Shown: positions 16,735 through 25,431 of the stretch, piece by piece
Position numbering within the stretch: position 1 is the first letter of the stretch
How the letters are laid out: the number at the start of each line of letters is the position of its first letter
Program-made: the position numbers and the translations under genes
The notes under the pieces: generated by a model
What the model was told of the DNA's origin: nothing
Seen by the model: the letters and a program-made list of their open reading frames with translations, nothing else
Databases searched by the model: none
From: Mycobacterium xenopi
GTDB lineage: Bacteria; Actinomycetota; Actinomycetes; Mycobacteriales; Mycobacteriaceae
Length of the DNA stretch: 64,000 nt
Assembly: GCF_009936235.1 (NCBI RefSeq)
Contig: NZ_AP022314.1
Span: forward strand, 434,001-498,000
Direction: 5' to 3'

Positions 16735-18411
16735 GTGATTTCGTGTTGCCGTCGACGCGGTTGTTTTGGGATGCGGCCGAGTGTGGCGCGGTGGGGCGTG
16801 GGTGATCCGCTGGCCTGTACCAGCTTTCCTTTGGGTTCCTTGGGTCGGGCCTGGGATGGCGGGGCGGACAGGGCTTGGAAGGTGGGGTCAGGCGGCGCGG
16901 GGTTGCGCGATCGGGTAACCGATGACGTTGTGCCACAGGGCCTTCCATCTGGCTCGCCAATGCCAGTGGGCGGGTAGGTGCAGCATTGGTTTGCGGGCCG
17001 GGGCGGCGAAGCGGGCCGGGATGTTGATCAGGTCGCGGCGCAGGGTAGCCCCGCGGGCCACGGCATGGTGGCCACCGGCGAGGGTGCCGACGGCGCGCAG
17101 CAGGTTATGGGCGATCACCGCGCAGGCCAGCCAGGCGCAGTTGGCCGCGAACAGCCCCGACGGGATGTGTGCCAGTGGGCCGTCGATTAAATCGGCGAAG
17201 GTGGTTTCGATGATGGCGTGGCGTCGGTGGGTGATATCGGCCTGGTCGACCGGCAGCGCGGAGTTGGTGACAAACGGGTGATAGCGCCACACCGGAAACA
17301 ACGCATCCAGGTGGCGGGCGTCTTTGACCCGGCGCACTACCAGCCGCACGGTCAGTGTTCGGCCGCGGGCCAGGCGCAGGGTGTAGGGGGTTTCGGCGAC
17401 CTGGGCATCGGAGATCAACGCCCCGGTGTCGGGGTCTTCGACCGCGCCCGGGTAGTGCACCGGGGTCCAGGCGGCCTCGTCGATGGCGGCGATCGCGGCG
17501 TTGATGCGCTTGTTGCGGCTGATCGACAGGGAGAATTCGGCGCCTCGCTGAATGCAGGTGGTGATCACTTTCTTGGTGCCAAACATTGAGTCGCCGCGCA
17601 CCAGGATCGGCGCGTCGGGGTTGATCGCTTTCGCGGTGGTGATCGCCTGCTTGAGCTGGTATGCGGCACCGCGCCCGGAGGCGGCTTTGCCGCTCCGTAG
17701 CTGCGCCTCGGCGATCACCGGCGCGGCGGTCGCCGTGGAGATGGTGGTGATCTGTGGGGACAGGCCCAGCCGCAGCAGCGCGCGGCTGGCGATCTTGGCA
17801 TGACCGAAGGAGGCGCCCTGCTTGGCGTGGCCGTAGACCGGGCGCAGCAGCGAGTCGATGTCCAAAAACATCCGCTCGTCGGCGCCAGCCAGCAGCGGGG
17901 TGCGCGCCGCCAGTGCGATCAGATGCTCGCGGGCCACTGCGGCGAGTTGTTTGGTATGCCCGAAGGTGAACTCGCGCAAAAAGATCCCCAACGTCGATGG
18001 GGCATATACCTCGTTGAACACCCGGGGTGTGCCGCCGGCGCGCAGCACATTGGCATCATCGATGCTGTCCGCGCCGCACATCATCCCGGCGACGATCGAG
18101 GTCAGCTTGCCAGCCGGGTTGACCGCGCCGGACTTCACCCGAGTCGACGGCAGATCCACGCGCTCGTTGATCAATTCCGAAAGACCGGTCTGCTCAGCCA
18201 GTTCCAGCACTGGCACCAACCCGGCCGCCGACAGCAGATTCTGCTCGTCAAACACCGCCGATCCGGTGGTGAACGTATACGATGAGTGCATCGAAAGTGC
18301 CTTCCCGGACTATGGACAAATGCGGCCTCAGCACTCGTATTGTCCCAGTTCAGAAGGCATTTTCGCTGTTCACACGCCGATCAAATCACCGGAACCATCC
18401 ACGGATTTAGG
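16718..18411 (-). mobile_element. Complete IS1380-family insertion sequence, 1694 bp
   Basis: A single transposase gene is bounded by terminal inverted repeats of 17 bp with one mismatch, CCTGAATCCGTGGATGG at the left end and CCTAAATCCGTGGATGG (reverse strand) at the right end. Both ends begin with CC, as in IS1380 elements. The pentamer CTTAG flanks both sides (16713-16717 and 18412-18416), a direct target duplication. The intact repeats, duplication and open reading frame indicate a recent and possibly active insertion. It landed between the PoxB-like gene and a small membrane gene, with no gene visibly cut. Confidence 0.9.
16888..18291 (-). CDS. IS1380-family transposase
   Basis: 467 residues and apparently intact. 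The DDE-type nuclease core fits DIDSLLRPVYGHAKQGASFG (first Asp near 144), LVRGDSMFGTKKVITTCIQ (second Asp near 225) and the Glu in THRRHAIIETTFADLIDG (near 375). The C-terminus contains CAWLACAVIAHNLLRA, typical of the family. The enzyme cuts and pastes the element and duplicates 4-5 bp of target. The ATG at 18291 is 120 bases inside the right end. Confidence 0.92.
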   Translation of the reverse strand: MHSSYTFTTGSAVFDEQNLLSAAGLVPVLELAEQTGLSELINERVDLPSTRVKSGAVNPAGKLTSIVAGMMCGADSIDDANVLRAGGTPRVFNEVYAPSTLGIFLREFTFGHTKQLAAVAREHLIALAARTPLLAGADERMFLDIDSLLRPVYGHAKQGASFGHAKIASRALLRLGLSPQITTISTATAAPVIAEAQLRSGKAASGRGAAYQLKQAITTAKAINPDAPILVRGDSMFGTKKVITTCIQRGAEFSLSISRNKRINAAIAAIDEAAWTPVHYPGAVEDPDTGALISDAQVAETPYTLRLARGRTLTVRLVVRRVKDARHLDALFPVWRYHPFVTNSALPVDQADITHRRHAIIETTFADLIDGPLAHIPSGLFAANCAWLACAVIAHNLLRAVGTLAGGHHAVARGATLRRDLINIPARFAAPARKPMLHLPAHWHWRARWKALWHNVIGYPIAQPRAA

Positions 18412-18416
18412 CTTAG
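18395..18416. repeat. Right inverted repeat and target duplication of the IS
   Basis: CCATCCACGGATTTAGG (18395-18411) is the right end; CTTAG (18412-18416) repeats the pentamer seen at the left end. Confidence 0.88.
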
Positions 18417-18611
18417 ACGGCGAGTCGCCAACGATGGGGGCCAGAGAAAGAAAGATCGCGTCGCCCATTGCCGCGGCGTGCCGCGGAGTCGTAAGCCGCC
18501 CGATCCGCCTTGGAGCTGCATCGGGGAATTTCAGCTCCATCCTGGCGCCTGTCATGGGTGCGGCGGTGTTTCGAGGTGTTTGTGCAAGCACCCCGACTAC
18601 ACTTTGCGGAC

Positions 18612-18950
18612 ATGGGCGCGTCATGGGCGTGGCGGCACCCTACTTTCGTTGACCTCGCCCAACGCCAGGAGGCGGTTGCCGACTGGGAGGCAATGAATCG
18701 GGGCGGCCGACGGCTGGCCAGCCAGCTCAGTGCGGCGTGTTTCGGGCTGGGCGTCGTCGCCGGCATCATGGCCGCGCTGATTCCTCAGGTGACGTTTGTC
18801 GCGGCAATGGCGACCGGCGCGCTGTTGATGACCTCGGTGTTGTGTGCCCGCGTCTGGTGGGGTGACCCGCCGCTGCGCGATCCGCATCCGCAACCGCCGG
18901 CCTCGGGGACGTTTACCGCTGAGGAGAACCGCGGCCTGATGGCATCTTAA
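18612..18950 (+). CDS. Small two-span membrane protein, function unknown
   Basis: 112 residues. A hydrophilic N-terminus (about 1-38) leads to two adjacent hydrophobic spans at about 40-62 and 64-82, then a Pro-rich cytoplasmic-looking tail. I do not recognise the family. A TACACT -10 box (18598-18603) ends eight bases before the ATG, so a leaderless mRNA is likely. The IS element sits 200 bases upstream and might have separated this gene from older control sequences. Confidence 0.55.
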   Translation: MGASWAWRHPTFVDLAQRQEAVADWEAMNRGGRRLASQLSAACFGLGVVAGIMAALIPQVTFVAAMATGALLMTSVLCARVWWGDPPLRDPHPQPPASGTFTAEENRGLMAS

Positions 18951-19021
18951 GCGCCGGAACCATTTAGGCGCCGCCGCAGCAAGCTGTCAAGCCATGTGTG
19001 TCTGTCACCAGCGATGGCGAG

Positions 19022-19095
<74 letters not shown>

Positions 19096-19321
19096 CTTCA
19101 AGCCACGACAGCCTATCGCACCGGCCCGCGGGCTGGCCAAACCGCGCCATCGCGTCGAGCCGGTCCGAGACGCCTCGGGTACCCGATCCCCAAGCTAGGC
19201 CGTGGCGTGTGGCAGATCACAGCGGGGCCGGGGAGCGAAATACCCCACAATCCGCCCCGGAACAGCTGTTTTGTCAGTGGCGTTGAGCAGACTAACCACA
19301 GGCAAGGGAAGCGAGAATGTC

Positions 19322-19492
19322 ATGACGGTCTTGGGCGCCGTGGTCTTTGGTGGGCTGCTTGGGCTTGCAGTGCTGTGGCTGTTGCTAACCGCACCGGAGA
19401 ATGAAGTCGACAATGCCTGGGATCATTCCCAGGCACCGCAGCGTTCGCTCGGATCCAGCCCCTGCGCGGCAACCCATTCGCCGCAGAAGTAA
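19322..19492 (+). CDS. Possible small membrane peptide
   Basis: A 56-residue reading frame begins MTVLGAVVFGGLLGLAVLW, one membrane span, followed by an acidic short stretch and a tail that is antisense to the decayed cysteine synthase gene. A GGGAAGCGAG stretch precedes the ATG. The tail suggests the original stop has been lost or the frame is accidental. Low confidence. Confidence 0.35.
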   Translation: MTVLGAVVFGGLLGLAVLWLLLTAPENEVDNAWDHSQAPQRSLGSSPCAATHSPQK

Positions 19493-20179
19493 GTGTCGGT
19501 ATAGCGGGGTGCCGCAGCAATTGACGCCGCATCGGGCACCGAAACCATTCGATCAGGCAGAAACGACGGCTCAACCCGCTGCCGACCGATCCCGTCGATG
19601 CTCGACGACGCAGTGAACACACTGTCATAGCGGCACTCGGTGTAGGGGGGAGAACGCCGAATTTTCGGATCCACAGCAGATAGTCGGGTGGCGTGGCGCC
19701 GGTAGCGGATGTAGCGGCCGATCGTCGCGCTGGTCCCGCCGGTGCCGACCCCCTTTCCGGGAGGGGTGGTCTTCCTCGCGCAATCGGTGGCCCGCTCGGC
19801 GTTGGTGAGCTGATCCAGAAATTGACCGCCGGTTTTCTTGGCGACGCGTTCTGCCGCAGCGCAAATCCGGCTGGCGTGCTCGACGAAATGGCAACGGCCG
19901 CCCTGTGATTCGACCAAGGCCACCTTAGACGCGCTGGCCGACGTCGGCATCACGGCGATGAACGGCCCAACAGCGACCGCGCCAGCCGCCGTTTGTGTCC
20001 GCCGCTGATGTGCGTGGTCTCGTCTTTGAGATACAGCGCGACGTCGACGTCCCCGGCCCAGGCGAGCGCAGCAGATGGGTGTCGGCGCTGCGACGGGCGT
20101 CGGCCTCGATCAGCCGGATCGCGTTGTCGGTCCAGCCGCGTGGGCGGCTGCGAACCGCGACACGGGTCGGCGGCGTCAA
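19423..20179 (-). pseudogene. Decayed cysteine-synthase-like gene (Rv3684-like)
   Basis: Pieces of a PLP fold-type II protein are found in order in different frames: DNAIRLIEADARRSADTH and DVALYLKDETTHISGGHKRR near 20170-20010, VALVESQGGRCHFVEHASRI near 19925, GTGGTSATIGRYIRYRRHAT near 19730, and PSFLPDRMVSVPDAASIAA near 19540. The PLP lysine region (GGHKRRLARSL) survives, but about 40 residues that should carry the SSGST loop are missing, and another large stretch is lost before the C-terminal YTDTYFCGEW. Several frameshifts separate the pieces. It overlaps the metallophosphoesterase end by four bases (TTGA), as a coupled gene would. This is a true relic, not a sequencing slip. Confidence 0.88.
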
Positions 20180-21126
20180 TGCACCGACACGGTCGGCTGC
20201 GACCGGCCACGCCTGCGGCTCGAGTCACGACCGCCGATCGGTGCCGCGATCAACGTCAACAGCGTGGCTTCTGGTCGGCAGCAGAACCGCAGCGGGGCAT
20301 ACGGCGAGGTCCCGATCCCGGCCGACACGTGCAGGCGCATCGTCGCACCCCAGCGCGACGGCCCCTTCACCCGGGACCGGTCCAAACCGCAGTTGGTGAC
20401 CACGGCCCCGTGCAATGGCAGGCACACCTGCCCGCCGTGCGTGTGCCCGGCCAACACCAACTGGTAGCCGTCGGCGGCGAAGCGGTCCAACACTCGCGGC
20501 TCCGGCGAGTGTGTCAGCCCCAGCCGCAGGTTGGCGACCGAGCTGGCCGGGCCGGCGATCGTCTCGTAGCGGTCCCGCTGGATGTGTGGGTCGTCGACTC
20601 CTGCGGCGGCGATGTGCAGGCCGGCCACCTCGAACTCGCGACGGTTGTGGGTGAGGTCCAGCCAGCCGCGCTCGGTGAACGCTGCCCGCAAGTCCTGCCA
20701 CGGCAGCGGTTGCCCATGGACGCGATGATCCGGGTTCGTCAGGTAGTTCAGCGGGTTCTTCAACCGCGGCCCGAAGTAGTCGTTGCTGCCGAAGACGAAG
20801 ACCCCGGGCAGGGATAGCAGCTCGCCGAGGGTTTGCACGACCACGGGGACCGCTCTCGGGTGGGCCAGGTTGTCACCGGTGTTGACCACCAGGTCGGGCT
20901 CCCAGGCGGCCAGCTCGCGCAGGAACGCCTGCTTGCGACGCTGATTGGGCCGCATGTGGATGTCGCTGATGTGCAGTACCCGCAGCGGCGACGAGCCCGG
21001 AGTCAATACCGGCATGGTCAACTCACGCACCACGAACGCGTTGCGCTCGATGATCGACGCGTAACCGATGCCGGCGACGGCCGTGCCGAGCGCGACGGCG
21101 CCGGTAGTTTTCAGAGCGGCAGGCAT
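20176..21126 (-). CDS. Calcineurin-like metallophosphoesterase (Rv3683-like)
   Basis: 316 residues. An N-terminal membrane anchor or signal (AVALGTAVAGIGYASI) is followed by the five metallophosphoesterase motifs: SDIHMRP (about 54), NTGDNL (about 82), GSNDYFGP where GNH(D/E) is usual (about 112), LTHSPEP (about 207) and AGHTHGGQV (about 229). These bind two metals for phosphodiester or phosphomonoester cleavage; the substrate is unknown, though many such proteins act on lipids or nucleotides. A TAGGCT -10 box six bases before the ATG predicts a leaderless mRNA. The downstream partner gene is decayed. Confidence 0.9.
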   Translation of the reverse strand: MPAALKTTGAVALGTAVAGIGYASIIERNAFVVRELTMPVLTPGSSPLRVLHISDIHMRPNQRRKQAFLRELAAWEPDLVVNTGDNLAHPRAVPVVVQTLGELLSLPGVFVFGSNDYFGPRLKNPLNYLTNPDHRVHGQPLPWQDLRAAFTERGWLDLTHNRREFEVAGLHIAAAGVDDPHIQRDRYETIAGPASSVANLRLGLTHSPEPRVLDRFAADGYQLVLAGHTHGGQVCLPLHGAVVTNCGLDRSRVKGPSRWGATMRLHVSAGIGTSPYAPLRFCCRPEATLLTLIAAPIGGRDSSRRRGRSQPTVSVH

Positions 21127-21172
21127 GCAGGCAGCCTACTGCCGTTGGGCAGATGACAGCGCGCGGAACACC

Positions 21173-23596
21173 CTACGGCGGCGGCGGCTCACCGGGCGGC
21201 GGGGGGCCCAGCAGCGGGATGGTGATCGGCGGCAAACCTGGAATCTCCACGGTTGTCGATCCGATCGGCACCGGGCCGTTCTCCGGCGGAGGCGGCGCAG
21301 GCGGGATTCCGTTGCTGGTCTGGATGGTGATGACCGAGCCCGGGATGGTCTGCCCGCTCGGCGAGGTGCCGACCACCTCGCCGTACTTCGCGCTGCTGTT
21401 GACCGGCGTGGGCTGATCGGCGACCTGGAAACCGGCCTCTTTGAGACGCTGGCGAGCGGCATCCAAGTCCAGACCTACCACGCTGGGTACCCGCGAGCCG
21501 GGACCGCCCTCGACGTAGTGCGGGTCGACCGGGGGCAGTTTCACCTCGCCGAATTTGGTGGCGATGGGCTTCATCGCGGTAAACCACGTGCGGGCCGGTT
21601 CGTTGCCGCCGAAGAGATCCCCACTGCCGCAGCGCCGCAGCGGGAAGGAACACAGATCCGACGGTGAACTGGAGTCGTCGTAGATGTAGTTGGCGGCCGC
21701 GTACTGGTTGGTGAATCCGACGAAGCCCGACGACCGGTGCGCTTCGGTGGTGCCGGTCTTGCCGGACATCGGCAGGTTCCAGCCCGCCGCCGCGGCAGAA
21801 CCCGCCGCCGTGCCCCCAGCCTGGCTGTCCTTGCTCAGCGCGTTGGCCAGCGTGTTGGCCAGACCCTCGGGCACCACCTGATCGCAGGGCTCGGCGTTGA
21901 CGGCGACCTCGTTGCCGTCGCGGTCGACGAGCTTGTCGATGGGATTCGGAGGGCACCACACGCCGCCGGATGCCAGGGTCGCCGCGACGTTCGACAGCTC
22001 CAACGCGTTGAGCTCGAACGGGCCCAGGGTGAACGACCCGATGTTCTGGCGCTTGATGAAGTCGGCGAGGCTTTCGTTGCTGTCGGGATCGTAGTCGCGG
22101 GCGCTGCCAGGGTCGGCGTAGGAGCGCAGCCCGAGCCGCACCGCCATGTCCACCGCGCGCGGCACCCCGACCATCGAAATCAGCTTGGCGAACGCGGTGT
22201 TGGGCGAGGTGGCAAGCGCGTCGGTCACGTTCATCGGTGAGCGGTAATTCCCGGCATTGACCACGCACCAGGTTTCCTTCGGGCAGCCCTTGGCGCCGCC
22301 GCTGCCCATGCCCTTGGCCTGAAATCTGGGCGGCACCTCCAGCTGGGTGTTGATGCCCATGCCCATCTCCATCGCGGCGGCGGTGGTGAAAATCTTGAAG
22401 ATCGATCCGGCGCCGTCGCCGACGAGCGAGAACGGCTGTGGCCGCATGGTTTCACCGGCCTCGGTGTTGAGCCCGTATCTGCGGTTGCTGGCCATTGCCA
22501 GCACCTTGTGCGACTTCTTGCCCGGTTTGATCACGCTCATCACGCTGGCGATCCCGTTCAGATCCGGGCTGGCAATGCTGTCGATCGCCTGCTTGACCGA
22601 ACTTTGGACCTCGGGGTCCAGCGTGGTGCGGATCAGATAGCCGCCCCTGGCGATCTGCTCTTTGCTGATCCCGGCCCGGGCCAAATACGCCTGCACGTAG
22701 TCGCAGAAGAAGGCGCGATCGCCGGCGGCGATGCAGCCCCGCGGCAGCTCGTTGGGTTGCGGCAAGATCCCCAGCGGCTGCGCTTTGGCGGCGCGCAGCG
22801 CGTCGGCCTCTTGCGGCAGATTCTCGATCATGGTGTCCAACACCAGGTTTCGACGTGCCAGCGCACCTTGTGGGTTGGTGTAGGGATTGAGTGCGCTGGT
22901 CGACTGCACCAGCCCGGCCAGCAGCGCCGCTTGCTGCCAGTTCAGCTCGGAGGCGTTGACACCGAAATAGGTCTGGGCGGCGTCTTGCACACCGAACGCA
23001 CCGTTGCCGAACGACACCAGGTTGAGGTAGCGAGTCAGGATCTCCGGCTTGGAAAACGTCTTGTCCAGGGTGAGCGCCATCCGGATTTCGCGCAGCTTAC
23101 GCGCCGGCGTGGTCTCCACGGCCGCGCGCTTCTCGGCGTCGGTCTGGGCGAGCACCAACAACTGATAGTTCTTCACGTACTGTTGTTCGATCGTCGAACC
23201 GCCACGGGTATCGACGTCGCCGGACGCGTAACCGGCCAGCCCGGTCAGTGTGCCCTTCCAGTCGACGCCGTTGTGTTCGGCGAACCGCTTGTCCTCGATC
23301 GAAACGATCGCCAGCTTCATCGTGTTGGCGATTTTGTCGCTGGGCACCTCGAACCGGCGCTGCGAGTACAGCCAGGCGATCGTGTTGCCCTTCGCGTCCA
23401 CCATGGTGGTCACCGCCGGCACGTCGCCCTGGACCAGCTGGGCCGAGCCGTTGGCGACGACCTCCGAAGCCCGGTTGGACATCAGGCCGATGCCACCGGC
23501 GATCGGGAACAGCAGCGCCGCCACCACGACCGCGGCCAGCAGGCAGCATCCGGCCAGCTTGAGGACCGTAACGCCGGTCGAAGGACGCTCCGACAT
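21173..23596 (-). CDS. ponA2: Bifunctional penicillin-binding protein PonA2 (Rv3682-like)
   Basis: 807 residues. A membrane anchor at about 13-35 is followed by the GT51 transglycosylase with IVSIEDKRFAEHNGVDWKG (catalytic Glu) and GGSTIEQQYVKN, then the transpeptidase with SIFK (active Ser, in GAGSIFKIFT), SPN and KTGTT (in MSGKTGTTEAHRS). A C-terminal PASTA domain (VPSVVGLDLDAARQRLKEAG) and a Pro-rich tail complete it. It polymerises and cross-links peptidoglycan at the outer face of the membrane; in mycobacteria PonA2 matters for stress survival and non-replicating persistence. TACTGT seven bases before ATG 23596 fixes the start. Confidence 0.96.
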   Translation of the reverse strand: MSERPSTGVTVLKLAGCCLLAAVVVAALLFPIAGGIGLMSNRASEVVANGSAQLVQGDVPAVTTMVDAKGNTIAWLYSQRRFEVPSDKIANTMKLAIVSIEDKRFAEHNGVDWKGTLTGLAGYASGDVDTRGGSTIEQQYVKNYQLLVLAQTDAEKRAAVETTPARKLREIRMALTLDKTFSKPEILTRYLNLVSFGNGAFGVQDAAQTYFGVNASELNWQQAALLAGLVQSTSALNPYTNPQGALARRNLVLDTMIENLPQEADALRAAKAQPLGILPQPNELPRGCIAAGDRAFFCDYVQAYLARAGISKEQIARGGYLIRTTLDPEVQSSVKQAIDSIASPDLNGIASVMSVIKPGKKSHKVLAMASNRRYGLNTEAGETMRPQPFSLVGDGAGSIFKIFTTAAAMEMGMGINTQLEVPPRFQAKGMGSGGAKGCPKETWCVVNAGNYRSPMNVTDALATSPNTAFAKLISMVGVPRAVDMAVRLGLRSYADPGSARDYDPDSNESLADFIKRQNIGSFTLGPFELNALELSNVAATLASGGVWCPPNPIDKLVDRDGNEVAVNAEPCDQVVPEGLANTLANALSKDSQAGGTAAGSAAAAGWNLPMSGKTGTTEAHRSSGFVGFTNQYAAANYIYDDSSSPSDLCSFPLRRCGSGDLFGGNEPARTWFTAMKPIATKFGEVKLPPVDPHYVEGGPGSRVPSVVGLDLDAARQRLKEAGFQVADQPTPVNSSAKYGEVVGTSPSGQTIPGSVITIQTSNGIPPAPPPPENGPVPIGSTTVEIPGLPPITIPLLGPPPPGEPPPP

Positions 23597-23603
23597 GGGT
23601 ACC

Positions 23604-23609
23604 ACAGTA
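23604..23609 (-). promoter_or_regulatory. -10 box of ponA2
   Basis: TACTGT on the minus strand, seven bases from the ATG. The rest of the 319-base gap to whiB4 (23597-23915) shows no further gene or strong repeat. Confidence 0.5.
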
Positions 23610-23915
23610 ACGACGCCTGCCAGTGAGCCCCGCCGGTAACGACTGGTGGGGCTTCGCCGATATTGTCCCTGGCGTCACCGGTCAGCTCAAGATCGGCTTG
23701 TCGCCATGCTGGTGGGAGGGCTCATCATGATCGGACGGCACGGTTGTGCCAAAAAAGCCGCTATTGAACTGTTGCGCAAATGACACCTGACCACCTAACT
23801 TAGACGGACAGTGAGATTCAGGTAACACCGACGTGCATAGTGTGGCCCAGATCGCATTGCGGCCTAACCAGCACGTTGCCGCCGCCACGGTGGCCAGAGC
23901 GAAGGGGAAGCGCTG

Positions 23916-24269
23916 GTGTCAGGTACACGGTCCGCGGCGCGCAAGACGACGACAGCACCCGCACCCAACACTGTCCGCCGCACCGACGCTGAGGCCCGCA
24001 TCGCGTGGGTATCCAAGGCGTTGTGTCGTGCGGCCGACCCCGACGAGCTTTTCGTCCGCGGAGCCGCGCAGCGTAAGGCCGCGGTGATCTGTCGGCATTG
24101 TCCGGTGATGTTGGAGTGCGGAGCCGACGCCCTGGATAACCGCGTTGAGTTCGGAGTCTGGGGTGGGATGACCGAACGCCAGCGCCGGGCCCTGCTCAAG
24201 CAACACCCCGAGGTGGTGTCCTGGGCCGAGTTCTTCGCTGCCCAACGCAAGCAGCGCAGCGCGGGCTGA
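23916..24269 (+). CDS. whiB4: Redox-sensing regulator WhiB4
   Basis: 117 residues. The four cluster Cys are in KALCRAADP (about 37) and VICRHCPVMLECG (about 59, 62 and 68), spaced C-x2-C-x5-C. GVWGG follows at about 81-85 and a basic tail (TERQRRALLKQ) forms the DNA-contact region. WhiB4 carries an oxygen- and NO-sensitive [4Fe-4S] cluster; the apo form binds and condenses DNA and represses antioxidant genes. GTG 23916 has GAAGGGG upstream. It is divergent from ponA2, as in M. tuberculosis. Confidence 0.94.
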   Translation: MSGTRSAARKTTTAPAPNTVRRTDAEARIAWVSKALCRAADPDELFVRGAAQRKAAVICRHCPVMLECGADALDNRVEFGVWGGMTERQRRALLKQHPEVVSWAEFFAAQRKQRSAG

Positions 24270-24276
24270 CGGCGGG

Positions 24277-25431
24277 CTAGCCGGCTCCGGCTGCCTGATC
24301 GGTCTGCACCGACGTCATCTGGTCGGCGAGTGCCCGCAACGCCTCCAGGTCGGAGACTTCGAATGGCAGCGACGGCACGCCGACGATCGGCACGTGCGGA
24401 TGAGCGCCGGTGAATCGGGACAATAACCGGATTTCTCGTTTAGCGATTTGGGCCCGCTCCGCGTGGATTCGCAGCACCGCACGGGCCAACGCCGTGGAGT
24501 CGTCGGGTTCGGCCGCGTCGAGTGTTTCGGTGCCGTCGATTGCCCGCTCGGCCGGTAGTGCACTCAACATCGGGTGGGTGCGGTTCAAGATCAGCCCGGC
24601 CAGCGGCATCTGCTCGCGCGACAGTCGATCGACGAAGAACGCCGCTTCGCGTAGCGCGTCCGGCTCGGCCGCAGAGACCACCACGAACTGAGTGCCACGC
24701 CGCTTCAGCAGCGCATAAGTGCGGTCGGCCTTCTCCCGAAAGCCGCCGAATGTCGCGTCCAGAGATTGCACGAAACCAGCTGCGTCGGAGAGCATTTGAG
24801 AGCCAAGAACCGTCGATAGGGCTCTCATCGCCAAGCCGACCGCCCCGGTCACCAGGCGCCCGATGCCGCGGCCGGGCCCCAACAGCAGGCGCCACAACCG
24901 GCTATCCATGAAGCTGCCCAGCCGCTTCGGCGCGTCCAGGAAATCCAGCGCATTTCGCGACGGGGGAGTGTCGACCACCACCAAGTCCCAACGGTCTTGG
25001 CTCAGCAGCTGGCCGAGCTTCTCCATCGCCATGTACTCTTGGGTTCCGGCGAGGGACGTAGCGACGGTCTGATAGAACTGATTGTCCAGAATCGCTTGCG
25101 CCCGTTCGGGTCCCGAGTACTGGATTACCATTTCGTCGAACGTGCGGCGCATGTCGAGCATCATGGCGTACAACTCGCCGGGCACCTCGGGAGCCAGCGG
25201 AACTCGCTGCGGCGAATTGCCAAGGTCGTTGATTCCCAGGGCTTGTGCGAGTCGCTTGGCGGGGTCGATGGTCAGCACGACCACGGTGCGGCCGTACTCG
25301 GCGGCGCGCAACGCCATCGCCGCTGCGGTGGTGGTCTTTCCGACCCCGCCGGCGCCGCAGCAGACCACGACCCGATTGGTGGTGTCGGCCAGCATGGCGC
25401 CAATATCCAGTTTTGGCGGCGTAACGCTCAT
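24277..25431 (-). CDS. ArsA/GET3-like ATPase, second subunit (Rv3680-like)
   Basis: 384 residues. The deviant Walker A is CGAGGVGKTTTAAAMALR (about 25-42), with VLTIDPAKRLAQALG (switch I, about 52-66) and VVVDTPPSRNALDFLDAP (Walker B/switch II, about 148-165). Anion-transporter family ATPases of this type form head-to-head dimers. Rv3679 and Rv3680 have been reported to act together in tolerance of nitric oxide and glycerol-derived stress; no membrane channel partner is encoded here. The start overlaps the upstream gene stop (ATGA), supporting a heteromeric complex. Confidence 0.92.
   Translation of the reverse strand: MSVTPPKLDIGAMLADTTNRVVVCCGAGGVGKTTTAAAMALRAAEYGRTVVVLTIDPAKRLAQALGINDLGNSPQRVPLAPEVPGELYAMMLDMRRTFDEMVIQYSGPERAQAILDNQFYQTVATSLAGTQEYMAMEKLGQLLSQDRWDLVVVDTPPSRNALDFLDAPKRLGSFMDSRLWRLLLGPGRGIGRLVTGAVGLAMRALSTVLGSQMLSDAAGFVQSLDATFGGFREKADRTYALLKRRGTQFVVVSAAEPDALREAAFFVDRLSREQMPLAGLILNRTHPMLSALPAERAIDGTETLDAAEPDDSTALARAVLRIHAERAQIAKREIRLLSRFTGAHPHVPIVGVPSLPFEVSDLEALRALADQMTSVQTDQAAGAG

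Noticed and set aside
16735..16887. Extra small gene inside the left part of the IS
   Set aside because: No start signal or similarity; it is the non-coding 3' end of the element.
19200..19225. CRP-like site TGTGGCAGATCACA
   Set aside because: The half-sites are separated by four bases, not the six expected for the CRP consensus.
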